DNA of 64,000 nt from Saprospiraceae bacterium (lineage in GTDB: Bacteria > Bacteroidota > Bacteroidia > Chitinophagales > Saprospiraceae): contig JAJCYI010000013.1 of the NCBI GenBank assembly GCA_029263015.1, positions 1 to 64,000 of the forward strand. Direction: 5' to 3'. Below are positions 28,032-38,568 of this stretch, piece after piece; the stretch's first letter is position 1, and every line of letters begins with the position of its first letter. Under the pieces are notes generated by a model, which was given only the letters and a program-made list of their open reading frames with translations, had not been told where the DNA came from and did no database searches. Made by a program: the position numbers and the translations under genes.

Positions 28032-29450
28032 ATGAAAAATTATTGCTTATCAATCCTATTGGCACTGTTCTTTTTGCCGTCTGCACTCTATAGCTGTACC
28101 ACCATCCTGATCGGCAATAAGCTGACCGCCGATGGTTCGGTCATCCACGCCCACAACGAGGATATGGGCATGGATGCGGTGGGGCGGCTTTGGGTCGTAA
28201 AACCCCAAACCTACCCAAAAGGATCTATGCTAAAAGTCCCATACGCTTCCATCCCACAGCCCGTGGAGACCTGGCAATACTGGGCCTCCGGCAATGCACC
28301 AGGCACAAAAGGGTTAGGGATTTTGGAAAAGGATCAACCATATAGCTCCGTGCTGGTGGGCATGAACCAATGGGGACTGACCATGAGTTGCAACTGGATG
28401 TATTCCAAGGAGGAAAACATGCCTGAAAAAGGCATTAGGAGATACGCCATCAGGCAATTGATACTCGAGCGGGCAAAGACAGCTAGGGAGGCCGTACAGC
28501 TCATTGCAGATTTTATCGAGGAATATGGACAGGCAGATTGGAGCGGCCTCACCTATTGCCTGGCAGATAGCAGGGAGGCATGGATAGTTGAAACGACCAC
28601 CCGCCATTGGGTAGCCAGAAGAGTCCGGGATGATGAAATCTGGGTGGTGGCAAACCGTTTTACCATAGGAAGTGATTATGATCTGGCCAGCGAAGAACTG
28701 GAGGAATTTGCAAAAGAAATGCAATGGGTTGACCCTGCCAAGCAAAATTTTAGCTTCCGCAATGCTTACGGGCGACCCGACCGAATGAGCCAGGCTTATG
28801 ACATTGACCGGGAATCAAGAGTGATAGATTTGCTGGAAGACAAAAAAGGTTCTATTACCCCACGGGATATGTTTATAGTCCTGAGAGACCGTTACGAAGG
28901 GACTTCAAAATATGCGAAGCCTTTGCCGGCGGAGATATCGAGAGAATATTGCGAAGGAAACACTGTACCAAGAGCACTTTCCACCAATATCTGTCAATCC
29001 TCTTCCGTGGCCCATTTGCGGCCAGAAATGCCCACAGCAGTGGGATCGGTGATGTGGTATGCAATGGCTGCACCCAATTTTAGCGAGTATTTCCCGATAT
29101 ATGCGGGAGCCACTACGATTCCAGAATTCTATAGTAGCAAAAACAGCGAACAATCGGAGAAGTCGGCCTGGTGGACATTCAAGATGCTCCAAAAAACAGG
29201 AGATGACTGTTATGATGCAGCCCAGCCCTTGGCCAATAGTTTTTGGGCGGCCCGTCATTCAGGCATGGTGGAATCACAACAAAAACTGGAAAAAGAAGCA
29301 CTGGACTTGATCAAAAATGGGCATCAGAATAAAGCGGAGCAATTGCTCGCGGATTTCACCAATCAACAGGCAACGGAAACCTTGCTCCACGCTGAAAAAT
29401 TTTTAGAGAAACTCCAGGGAGTTTCAAATAAAGCTGGGGAGGGGAATTGA
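28032..29450 (+). CDS. C69 family dipeptidase
   Basis: Signal peptide followed by CTTILIGNKLTADGSVIHAHNEDMG, the C69/PepD N-terminal nucleophile pattern. Confidence 0.93.
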   Translation: MKNYCLSILLALFFLPSALYSCTTILIGNKLTADGSVIHAHNEDMGMDAVGRLWVVKPQTYPKGSMLKVPYASIPQPVETWQYWASGNAPGTKGLGILEKDQPYSSVLVGMNQWGLTMSCNWMYSKEENMPEKGIRRYAIRQLILERAKTAREAVQLIADFIEEYGQADWSGLTYCLADSREAWIVETTTRHWVARRVRDDEIWVVANRFTIGSDYDLASEELEEFAKEMQWVDPAKQNFSFRNAYGRPDRMSQAYDIDRESRVIDLLEDKKGSITPRDMFIVLRDRYEGTSKYAKPLPAEISREYCEGNTVPRALSTNICQSSSVAHLRPEMPTAVGSVMWYAMAAPNFSEYFPIYAGATTIPEFYSSKNSEQSEKSAWWTFKMLQKTGDDCYDAAQPLANSFWAARHSGMVESQQKLEKEALDLIKNGHQNKAEQLLADFTNQQATETLLHAEKFLEKLQGVSNKAGEGN

Positions 29451-29527
29451 AAATTGTATGCTTGGATGCTTACTCGAACTGATCGTTCAGGATTTAAATA
29501 GGTAAAGTAAAATAGTACTTTAACAAA

Positions 29528-29563
29528 CATCGCATCAGCTAGGTCGTCCGTGCTGGTGCGATG
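29528..29563. terminator. Hairpin downstream of the C69 dipeptidase
   Basis: CATCGCATCAGC / GCTGGTGCGATG 12-bp stem (with wobble), 12-nt loop; weak T-rich tail. Confidence 0.45.
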
Positions 29564-29882
29564 CTCTTTCGTTATAGTTCAATTCATTTTGTTTTTCGAA
29601 ACCGATAATAGTTTAACCCTCCGCTTTGGAAGAGAGAAAAAATTATTCTACGTTTATGCTTAATTCTACTACGGTTTGAAAAAAAATAACTCATAAGTCT
29701 TGCTTGATCTTTTGCCCTTATACTAGGTTATTAACTCTTCGAATAGCCCAATATGCTTGAGCGTTTGTGCCTTACCTGAGAACAAAATCTCTTCGCAAAA
29801 TTTTTCAACTATATTTTTTCCTCAAGCCTAAAAGAAGATATTATAAACCCTTTGGAAAATTAACACTTAAACCTGACTTCGT

Positions 29883-32800
29883 ATGATTGGTTCTCAATCC
29901 TCTCCGCTCATTAATAATAATATTACAACACAAAAATCCCATACCTTCCTGCATACCAGCATGGTCTCTCACCGAGGGGTCCCCATAAGCTTTGCCATGA
30001 GAGATGACGGAAGAATATTCTATAGTGTTTTGGACATGTCGAACACTGAGCAAAACAGTAGTAAGGGGGATAATGATAAAAATTATTGGTCGAAAGTGGT
30101 ATTCGAAGGGGAGGAGGGTGCGAGCAGATTGAGTTACCCATCAGAGATCATGCAAGTAGGATATGGGGTAGTGCCTAATTTTCAAATTGACAAATACGAT
30201 GAAAAAAACAATAAGATTGTACACAAAGAAAAAGATGGGAAATCCTTTGATGAAAAGGATGAAGAATTAACTGATAAAGCTATTGAAGAGAAGACCGACC
30301 CTTTCTATTCCAGTACGGCACGACTAGGAGCAAAAGGACCCTTTCAAGTACTGTCAGATGGTAAATATATTTATTTGTTTCGTCAATCTGTGGCAGATAC
30401 AGACAATAAAGAAAATCTATTTGTAGAAAGAAAAGATAACAACAACGAAATTATTAAAGACCCCATTGTAAATAATACCTTGCTTGTAGACCGGTTTATC
30501 CTTAGCGGAACCGTACTAAAATTGAGCAGGGAAATACGCTACCAACGGAGCCGACACAAAACAGAACCGAAATCCCGAAAAGATACCCTTGCTGCTGTAG
30601 ATATGGAGGGTAAGCCCTTTCATGAACCCACGCGGGAATTAGTGTTTGCCAATAACTTAAAAAAAGGAAATTTTTCGGCACTTCTGATACCAGGAAAGGA
30701 CTCTGAAGAACAGCGGTGGCAAATTTTCACAGCTGACTCCACCACAAACAAAATCAACAGCTTTAATATCAGGTTTGATTATAGCATTGTATTCGATACC
30801 AGTGACTCCCAAATAATCGTTGATGAATTTATTGAAAAATACAGCAAAGAATACAACCTTGGCGGCAGTTTGATCTCTAAAATACAAGAAGGAATTGCAG
30901 CCAAGAAAAAAGACGAGGAAATTGCCGACAATTTATTGCGAGGCAAACTTTTTTCTAAAAGAGATGGAAAGGGCAAAATGGATGAAACGACCAAAGGCAT
31001 ATTGAAAGATGATTTAGCGGAGATAGCATATATTGTACGAACAGGAGTCACCAAAGACGATTTCATTCTTGAATCTACATCTGAATGGCCATTAATAGAA
31101 TATACAGGGGATGGTAAGAATATTATGCCTGACTATTTAGAAAATGGTGCTCTCATCAAAAAATATCAGTTCCAAGAAAAAATCGTAGATAATCCTTTAC
31201 AACCCCAATCCTCACCATATACCATCGAGAACGGTCTGTCTTCCTGCTATTACTACCAACAGGAAATGGGATCCGACAATAAACCCATGAAGAATAAGGC
31301 CTCCGTAATGCTCGCAATGGGTCTGGAGTACCGCGAGAACCAATACGTAGGCATCCTCAACTTTGCGGTAGCTGCTTCCGGTCGATTAAGCCGCCTGACT
31401 ACAGATGCTGTGAATATGCCGGACATCAATATGCAGGCACTAGACGAGAATCACTATGTGGATCTTGCTGCTTTGCGTAAAATCGAGCAAGAAAGAGCGG
31501 ATTTCCAAAAAATGGGACTTCTTGACATTGACCCCAATGGTTTGAGTACTAGCGGAGGGGTACTGAAGTTTGCTTATACAAATGCTGCTATTGGTGAAAG
31601 TCAAGGTTCTTCAGATGCTGTTAGAGCTACAGCCCCCTATTTATTTGATGATTCGCTGGGGAGGGTGAATCTATATTTCAAAGGTGCTAAGGATAACTTC
31701 TTTGTTTTATATTTTAATCCCGCCGGTAGTAAAAGTATAGAAATTAAAGATTCCGCAAAGGAAGAGGTTGTTCCACCCCTCTCCCTGAAGCCACGCCTGG
31801 ATTGTGACATGGAGGTTAAGGTAACGGCGGAGGTGAATAAAGCAAATAATACTTGCACCTTAACGATGTCTCCAATAACTCCAGGAACTTTAATAGATAA
31901 TAAAGTAGAAAAATTGAGAAAAAAAGAAAAATTGAGAAATGTAGAAACATGGAGTCACCTCCCCAAACGCTTGTCTCAAATATCCAGCATTCTCAATGGA
32001 AATGGTGAACTGCCACTGGGTACGCTGGAGCCCATGGAGAATAATAATGATCCAAGGGCTGCATATTTGAAACCGTCTCAGGAAAAAGGAATCCTAAAGA
32101 TCCGCACCACGGTCGATAACAACCTCATGTTTCAGGTTCAAGATGCTTATGCCAATGAATTAGCTGGTGGAGATACCCACTCCCTTCCCTTAAGCAAACT
32201 ATCTGGTTATCTGGCAAATAACATCACACTAAGAATTGCCCAAAAGTCATTCTCTTTGGATGATGCTACTGAGGTTGAGCTTAAGGCCGATATATTTTAC
32301 AAGTCCTACTTGTCTGGCATGGTCAATGACCAGGGCGATATTGACAAGCTGTGGGACTATATGACAAAAAAGGTTCCAGAAGGAGGAGGCTTGCTGAAAG
32401 AAATAAATGAAACAGAGGTTTTAAACACACCTCAAACTACGACCATCAGTGAGACTTCTACATTTTTGGCAAACGATACCACACTAACGGTTACTTCAGC
32501 TGCTGCCCTTGGTATTGCCAAAGGTGATTACTTTCAAATTGAAAGTGATAAAAGTAAAAAGAGAGAAATCCTACGCGTTCGCAATATTTATGGTAACGAT
32601 ATAGAGGTAAGCCGTGGACAATTGGGTACTACAGCCGTTGATCACAGCAAAGGAGCTACTGTTACCTTTAACAAATGCCGGATTAACGGTGCGTTAACTA
32701 GCAATGCTGGAACACTCACGGTTACATCAGCGACGGCACTTGGTATTGCCAAAGGCGATCGCCTTAAAATTGACAACGAAATTCTTCTGGTCGATGCTGT

Positions 32801-35800
32801 TTCAGCTAATGATTTAACGGTAAAGCGTGGCGAAGAAAAAAGTACCAAGTCTGTTCACCAAAACGGTTCAGTGCTTACCATTCATAAAAAAGGCGTCACT
32901 ATTGCTAAAGGATACCTAAAGCATATAGGAAAGAAAAAAAGTTATAATAGCATTGTAAAAGACAAGGATATCAAGGGGTTAGAACTACAATTACTCAAGG
33001 ACGGCAATGAGGCCGACAAAAAAGCCCGGCTAGCAAAATTGAGGCAATCCCTGATAAGCTTGCTAACGGATGTGGCAAAAGTGCGCATTATCACCTTCAA
33101 TGTAGTACAGGATACAAATACTCAAAAAGTTGACCGACTAGAAGCCGGTCTGGCAGTTAGTGTCATGTATGATTATAGCCATTTCACCTGCAACCCAACT
33201 AATCTCAGCGGAAGGAGTGCCTCAAAATGGGAACATCACAGAAGCTACCTGTTCAACGCCAGTGTCAACAACAGAGAAGAAAAAATCAATGAAGGCGGAG
33301 AAACAAAAGAGAATCAAATCACTCCCAAAACGGAAATCAGCAATGCCTTTGACTATACCTATACCACCAATAACAGTATAGGCAAATGGGAGGATTGGGA
33401 TGCTGGTCTTGCTCTCAAAATGAAGGGTGCAGTGTTGAGTACAGACATAGATCAAAAACTGGAAACACTAAAGCCCACAGAAAAAGGTTTGAGTGTAGAA
33501 GCATGGGTGAAACCATCTGAGAAACTCAATAAAGGAAAGGTTCTTTACTATAAAAGGGACGATCAACACTATTCACTAGGGATTGAAAAGGATAAGGATA
33601 AGTATAAATGCATTGCTACACTAGGTCGTACTAAATATACCACTCAGGATGCCTTCGCTTTCGATAAATGGCGGCATCTTGCTTTCACCCATAAAAAATA
33701 TTGGGGATATCAACTTACCGGAGGGAAAACCATCAACTGCGGGAGTGACAGTTCTTTGAACCTAACCGATGAATTCACCCTTGAGGTATTGGTAAAAATT
33801 GATTCCGCAGGGACGCTACTAGAAAAAAAGGGAGAATACAGCCTTGTAGTTAAAGTTGACGGGTCCGTTGAATTTAAATGGGGAGATGGAGATGATGAAA
33901 ATAACTTCTTATCCACGTGCAATAAAAAGTATTCATTCAAACAGTTCAAGAAAATTACACTGATTCGTTCCCGAAATAAACCCTTGACAAAGCCTTCAAT
34001 AAAAGACTATCAAATTACAGGTGAGGACAAAAGCAAGAAATCCGGTGAAAAATGGTATGCTAAGGATAAAAGTGGTAAAGAGAAAGATGATAAAACACTT
34101 TTAAAAGGTTTGGCTGAAAAGCAAGATCAGATGGAAACGAAGATGGATCTTTCTCGAAAGAATATGTTTGGAAACACGGCTGACCAGTCACCTGATGCAA
34201 ATCCGAAATACTACCACACCCTTATCGTCACCGATAATAACAATAACTCAACAGAATGGACTTCCTCAGAGGCTGAAGAAATAGATAGCGTGGAAGCTTA
34301 CAACAATTTCATTATGGGGTCCAAAGATTTCAGCGGTACTTTTGATAGTGTACGTATCTGGAATCGTGCCCTTTCCGTAGAGGAGGCTAAAGCCCTTGGC
34401 TTACCGAAAAGCAAGGCAGGGCTATTATCACATTGGCGGATGACGGAAGGGAAAGGCAAATACTTGTATGATAATGTGGGAGAAAATCATGGTAAAGCAG
34501 AAGAGAAATGGGTGGATAGCCCACGTACCGACCAAAAAGGGCAATTCCAATTCTATGTGGACGGAGTCGCAAAAAAACACGATACTCCTGAAGTTGAAAG
34601 TAATGCATCAGGAAATAATCAATTGAGCATAGGTGGAATTAAAACCAGCGAGAAGCAATACTCGGATGAATTTGCCGGAACCTTGGAAGAAATCAGGATA
34701 TGGAACACCCCCCTTACCAACGAACAAATTACCGACAATGCTTTTGGTCGCTTGAAAGGAGAGTGGGAACAATTACTCGCCAACTATACATTTGATATGC
34801 CTGATCCGGATACTACTAAAGAACCTGATCCGGATACTTATGAAGCAAAAGATGCCGGTTTCCACGGTATCCACTTAAAAGGTAAATATAGTTCCGGACT
34901 TACCGAGGTACTATCCACAGCACCCGTAGCCACGGAAATTCCCCAAGTGCGGTCGGCACTTACAGGTGTATTGACGGAATATAACGACACTATCTATTCA
35001 CGACCGGGAGTAGTGGAATATGGGGATGTTCAAAAAAATGACGACGGCACTTTGAATGGCATCTTAAAACGCTGTTACTCCTTTATTGACAAGGATCGTA
35101 AATGGCACCGAATGACAGGCTATAAGGTAGGGAACTTAGTGAGTCAATGGTATGGTCAAGCCCAATTCGCCCCGCAGGTCATGGGTTATCTTGAGGGACC
35201 ACCACCAGTACCTGCAGAGAATTTCCCCCTTGTGGAAGGAGGGCCTGACGCAAATCGCTATGCTTTTGGGCTGAATAATTCCATTAATTTCCATCAAGCA
35301 GAAGAAGTCTCTTATAATTATAGCACTTCAAAGGAAAATGGTTGGAATATTGGGGTGGATAGTGAAGGGGAAACTGGTATGGATTTACGTACGCTCATTG
35401 CTCCCTTTGGGATTGGTATTTCGATCAATGCTGAGGTTGGAGTGAAGGGGAAATCTAATTGGGAATCTTCTGGCAAACGTTCTCAAAGCTATGAACGTGG
35501 AACAAGCGTGAGTACAGACCGTGAATTTAGTGCGGCACTGGCAGGTTATGATGATAAAAAGGGGTACTATAAACTGGGGAATACTGGCTATGCCCTAGTC
35601 AAGTCAAAAACAGCGGACATCTATTTACTTCGCCTAGAACACAACAATGCCTTAGTCAGCATTTCTTGGCAACCCAATCCAGATATACCAGAGGATGTCA
35701 ACATAATTCCTTTTCCTATCAATCCACTCTACACCAAGCAAGGCACACTTGATGGTAAATTTAGCGACAAAACAGATAACCATTACCCCCAAGCCCACGG

Positions 35801-36878
35801 TGCTTATGGCCAATACAGCTATTTCAAACCACGAGAAGCGTACAAACTGAAAAAACAGATCGAACGGGAGAAGGCGGAATTGAAGGCTTACTTTGAGGAT
35901 TCTTTTGATGTGGAGAAGACCAATGGACATTTTAAAGCCGCAACAGCTGCAACAGGAGTCGCCCAGCTTATTGCCCTTGCTCCAGGAATAGGACCTGTAT
36001 TGACTTCAGTATTTAATCAATCATTGGGGCAAGTTGCTACCCATCTTGGATATAATAATACTAAATTAAAAGACGATTTGGCGAAAATGGGCAGTCAGCG
36101 AAATCTGGTCAATACCTATGTTTGGACAATTGAAGGGGGCTTTTATGCTGAATCGACTGAGGTAGCAGAAACACAACAAGAAACTTATGCAGGAGAGTCT
36201 AGTTTATCTTTGGGAGGAGCTGGTGGTCTTAAACTAAAAGTAGGAGGTGGAGCTCTCCTAGATGGGAAAACCATGTTTTCCAGCGGCTCCAGCTTCACCC
36301 TCTCCAAGTCAAAGACTAAAAAATCAAGTACTTCTTTCGGCTTGGATGTAAGTGTTGATCTGCCTACATCCCCACGTTATAAATATGCCGGTATAGATGG
36401 TCGTTCTCTGACCAACAAAGGACTGATCACCCCTGGTACAGTAGATGCCTATCGTTTCATGAGTTTTTACTTAGAACCCAAAGCAAAGAACTTCGTGGAC
36501 TTGTTTTCCAAGGTCATCGACCCGATATGGCTGGACGAAAGCCCCGACCCGAATGCACAGGCACTGCGCCAGGCAGCTGGTAATATTGACAAGGCCAAGC
36601 CTTGCTGGCGCATCATGCACCGGGTGACCTATGTGAGCCGCATCCTGCCGGAATTCCAGCCGGAAGCACCCCCATCCCTGGAAAAATCCATGAGGGTCAA
36701 GGGAATTGAAAGCAATTACATGCTCATCAAGAAGTTTGAGCCTTATGTAAAGGACATTTCAAATTCCACGGACTTCTTTAAGAAAGTAGAATCCGTTATT
36801 ACTGAGCAGATACCTGAATTCTACAATTACAGAGAGCAGATTAAGAATTACCTGGCGCTTTATTTTAATATTGAGTAG
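29883..36878 (+). CDS. Giant 2331-aa LamG-domain-containing protein of unknown function
   Basis: Single long ORF, no signal peptide or T9SS CTD; two LamG-like segments (GLSVEAWVKPSEKLNKGKVLYYKRDDQHYSLGIEKD...FDKWRHLAFTH; FTLEVLVKIDSAGTLLEKKGEYSLVVKVDGSVEF...FSGTFDSVRIWNRALSVEEAKAL). Confidence 0.9.
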   Translation: MIGSQSSPLINNNITTQKSHTFLHTSMVSHRGVPISFAMRDDGRIFYSVLDMSNTEQNSSKGDNDKNYWSKVVFEGEEGASRLSYPSEIMQVGYGVVPNFQIDKYDEKNNKIVHKEKDGKSFDEKDEELTDKAIEEKTDPFYSSTARLGAKGPFQVLSDGKYIYLFRQSVADTDNKENLFVERKDNNNEIIKDPIVNNTLLVDRFILSGTVLKLSREIRYQRSRHKTEPKSRKDTLAAVDMEGKPFHEPTRELVFANNLKKGNFSALLIPGKDSEEQRWQIFTADSTTNKINSFNIRFDYSIVFDTSDSQIIVDEFIEKYSKEYNLGGSLISKIQEGIAAKKKDEEIADNLLRGKLFSKRDGKGKMDETTKGILKDDLAEIAYIVRTGVTKDDFILESTSEWPLIEYTGDGKNIMPDYLENGALIKKYQFQEKIVDNPLQPQSSPYTIENGLSSCYYYQQEMGSDNKPMKNKASVMLAMGLEYRENQYVGILNFAVAASGRLSRLTTDAVNMPDINMQALDENHYVDLAALRKIEQERADFQKMGLLDIDPNGLSTSGGVLKFAYTNAAIGESQGSSDAVRATAPYLFDDSLGRVNLYFKGAKDNFFVLYFNPAGSKSIEIKDSAKEEVVPPLSLKPRLDCDMEVKVTAEVNKANNTCTLTMSPITPGTLIDNKVEKLRKKEKLRNVETWSHLPKRLSQISSILNGNGELPLGTLEPMENNNDPRAAYLKPSQEKGILKIRTTVDNNLMFQVQDAYANELAGGDTHSLPLSKLSGYLANNITLRIAQKSFSLDDATEVELKADIFYKSYLSGMVNDQGDIDKLWDYMTKKVPEGGGLLKEINETEVLNTPQTTTISETSTFLANDTTLTVTSAAALGIAKGDYFQIESDKSKKREILRVRNIYGNDIEVSRGQLGTTAVDHSKGATVTFNKCRINGALTSNAGTLTVTSATALGIAKGDRLKIDNEILLVDAVSANDLTVKRGEEKSTKSVHQNGSVLTIHKKGVTIAKGYLKHIGKKKSYNSIVKDKDIKGLELQLLKDGNEADKKARLAKLRQSLISLLTDVAKVRIITFNVVQDTNTQKVDRLEAGLAVSVMYDYSHFTCNPTNLSGRSASKWEHHRSYLFNASVNNREEKINEGGETKENQITPKTEISNAFDYTYTTNNSIGKWEDWDAGLALKMKGAVLSTDIDQKLETLKPTEKGLSVEAWVKPSEKLNKGKVLYYKRDDQHYSLGIEKDKDKYKCIATLGRTKYTTQDAFAFDKWRHLAFTHKKYWGYQLTGGKTINCGSDSSLNLTDEFTLEVLVKIDSAGTLLEKKGEYSLVVKVDGSVEFKWGDGDDENNFLSTCNKKYSFKQFKKITLIRSRNKPLTKPSIKDYQITGEDKSKKSGEKWYAKDKSGKEKDDKTLLKGLAEKQDQMETKMDLSRKNMFGNTADQSPDANPKYYHTLIVTDNNNNSTEWTSSEAEEIDSVEAYNNFIMGSKDFSGTFDSVRIWNRALSVEEAKALGLPKSKAGLLSHWRMTEGKGKYLYDNVGENHGKAEEKWVDSPRTDQKGQFQFYVDGVAKKHDTPEVESNASGNNQLSIGGIKTSEKQYSDEFAGTLEEIRIWNTPLTNEQITDNAFGRLKGEWEQLLANYTFDMPDPDTTKEPDPDTYEAKDAGFHGIHLKGKYSSGLTEVLSTAPVATEIPQVRSALTGVLTEYNDTIYSRPGVVEYGDVQKNDDGTLNGILKRCYSFIDKDRKWHRMTGYKVGNLVSQWYGQAQFAPQVMGYLEGPPPVPAENFPLVEGGPDANRYAFGLNNSINFHQAEEVSYNYSTSKENGWNIGVDSEGETGMDLRTLIAPFGIGISINAEVGVKGKSNWESSGKRSQSYERGTSVSTDREFSAALAGYDDKKGYYKLGNTGYALVKSKTADIYLLRLEHNNALVSISWQPNPDIPEDVNIIPFPINPLYTKQGTLDGKFSDKTDNHYPQAHGAYGQYSYFKPREAYKLKKQIEREKAELKAYFEDSFDVEKTNGHFKAATAATGVAQLIALAPGIGPVLTSVFNQSLGQVATHLGYNNTKLKDDLAKMGSQRNLVNTYVWTIEGGFYAESTEVAETQQETYAGESSLSLGGAGGLKLKVGGGALLDGKTMFSSGSSFTLSKSKTKKSSTSFGLDVSVDLPTSPRYKYAGIDGRSLTNKGLITPGTVDAYRFMSFYLEPKAKNFVDLFSKVIDPIWLDESPDPNAQALRQAAGNIDKAKPCWRIMHRVTYVSRILPEFQPEAPPSLEKSMRVKGIESNYMLIKKFEPYVKDISNSTDFFKKVESVITEQIPEFYNYREQIKNYLALYFNIE

Positions 36879-36978
36879 GTATAAAAATCAACGGAAGAAT
36901 ATCGGAGGTAAGACGGTAAGCTCGAGCCTCGAAGTCATTAATCAATTTTGCATACATTCAAAAAAATAATTTCAAAAT

Positions 36979-38079
36979 ATGGGACTTTATTCACACAATC
37001 CAGACAATGATAAGAAAGCCGGTGACGGCTTGGCCCTATCTGAGTGGAATGATCTTCGCAACGCCGTTGCAGGCCATTCTGGTCTACACCTAGCACTCAA
37101 AGCCGACGACAACGTGGGCCTCGGGACGGAACTACCACAGACAAAACTGCATGTGGAGGGAGATACCCTCGTTCATGGACAGTTGCTGATAGGCGACCCT
37201 GCCAAAGCACTAAACGCAAAAAAAGAATTTGATAAATTAAGCATAAAAGATAATGATTACGCAGTTATTTTCGCTTCAGACCATGGTGAGAAGGATTATG
37301 CTTGGATGCGCTTCCATTCCCGCAAGGGCGCAGCACATAATTTGGAGATACAGGTGTCGCCAGAGGGGGCGGATCATCTAGTCTTGAACCCACACGGAGG
37401 CAATGTCGGCATCGGCACCGACAACCCGGAGGCGAAGCTGCATGTGGAAGGGGAAGTCAAAGCGGCTAAATTCATTGGCGATGGCTCAGGACTGACAAAC
37501 CTAAGCGTAGGTCTCACGGGGTTAAATCTGGCTACAGCAAGTGGAAATGTTGGCATCGGGACATCAAGCCCGAAGGCGAAGCTTCATGTGGAAGGAAAGC
37601 AGGTATTTATAAAACAAAGCCCCGGTAAAGATTTTATATTACTATGGCCGGATAATAGTGCATTTATAGGAAGATCTGGTAATATGCTGAGATTTGGATT
37701 TGCGGATGATCATAAAGCCACAAATTGGAGTGAAAAAATGCGGATCGATAAGAATGGCAATGTTGGCATCGGCACGGATAAGCCAACAGCTAAACTGCAT
37801 GTAAATGGGGGTCTTCATGTAAATGGGGGTCTTAAAGTACGCAAAGGGAATTGGGAGCATTCCGAAACTTATGAAGTAAAGAAAGATGGAGACTCTGTGA
37901 AAATGAATCCCATAAATACACATATACCAATTATAACTAGGATTGAAGGGAATTTTGCAGGAGGCGGTGAAACAGTTTGGATACACCCAGGGAGTGATGG
38001 TAATTGGTATCTTAAATGTCGAACTGGTCGTGGAGATATAAGAGGCCAAGCAATTTGTGTTAAATTGCCATATAGTTAG
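36979..38079 (+). CDS. Phage tail-fibre-like protein with repeated NVGIGTxxPxAKLHVxG motifs
   Basis: Repeats: NVGLGTELPQTKLHVEG, NVGIGTDNPEAKLHVEG, NVGIGTSSPKAKLHVEG, NVGIGTDKPTAKLHVNG; no signal peptide. Confidence 0.85.
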   Translation: MGLYSHNPDNDKKAGDGLALSEWNDLRNAVAGHSGLHLALKADDNVGLGTELPQTKLHVEGDTLVHGQLLIGDPAKALNAKKEFDKLSIKDNDYAVIFASDHGEKDYAWMRFHSRKGAAHNLEIQVSPEGADHLVLNPHGGNVGIGTDNPEAKLHVEGEVKAAKFIGDGSGLTNLSVGLTGLNLATASGNVGIGTSSPKAKLHVEGKQVFIKQSPGKDFILLWPDNSAFIGRSGNMLRFGFADDHKATNWSEKMRIDKNGNVGIGTDKPTAKLHVNGGLHVNGGLKVRKGNWEHSETYEVKKDGDSVKMNPINTHIPIITRIEGNFAGGGETVWIHPGSDGNWYLKCRTGRGDIRGQAICVKLPYS

Positions 38080-38167
38080 AATTTGAAACCTCTATAAAAA
38101 AGGCTTGCTGAGAGCAAGTCATTCAATATGTAAAGTAGAGGATAAGTCTGTAGTAATATAAATAAAT

Positions 38168-38365
38168 ATGCCAAACACAAACAAAACCCTCACCCTCCAA
38201 CTCACCCTGGAGGAAGTCAATAAAATCCTCTCCGCCCTGGGTAACCAGCCCTATGTAGAGGTGTATCCGCTGGTGCAGAAGCTACAGCAGCAGGCGAGAG
38301 GTCAGGTTCAGCAAGTGGAAGAAGTGCCTGCTGTAGAGAATGAGGAAGAGCCCCCAAATGCCTAA
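38168..38365 (+). CDS. Small phage-type hypothetical protein (65 aa)
   Basis: NKTLTLQLTLEEVNKILSALGNQPYVEVYPLVQKLQQQA resembles small proteins common in tailed-phage structural regions. Confidence 0.65.
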   Translation: MPNTNKTLTLQLTLEEVNKILSALGNQPYVEVYPLVQKLQQQARGQVQQVEEVPAVENEEEPPNA

Positions 38366-38568
38366 GCTCACAAAAAACAGGATAAATAAGCTGTTTTCCC
38401 ACTTTTACGGCTGATGCTTCCATCAATATGATGGAAATGGGCATCGTCCAATGAACAAGGCAACCAAATCCTTCCTGCAACGAATCGAAACTACCTTCCC
38501 CACCCTCTCCTGAAGAATGGACAATCAGCAAATCAATGAACTCTTTCTACAAGGGATGATAGAGAATA

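Noticed and set aside
29883-38365. Complete prophage
   Set aside because: Only fibre-like and phage-type small proteins are present; no integrase, terminase, capsid, portal, lysis genes or att-like repeats seen.
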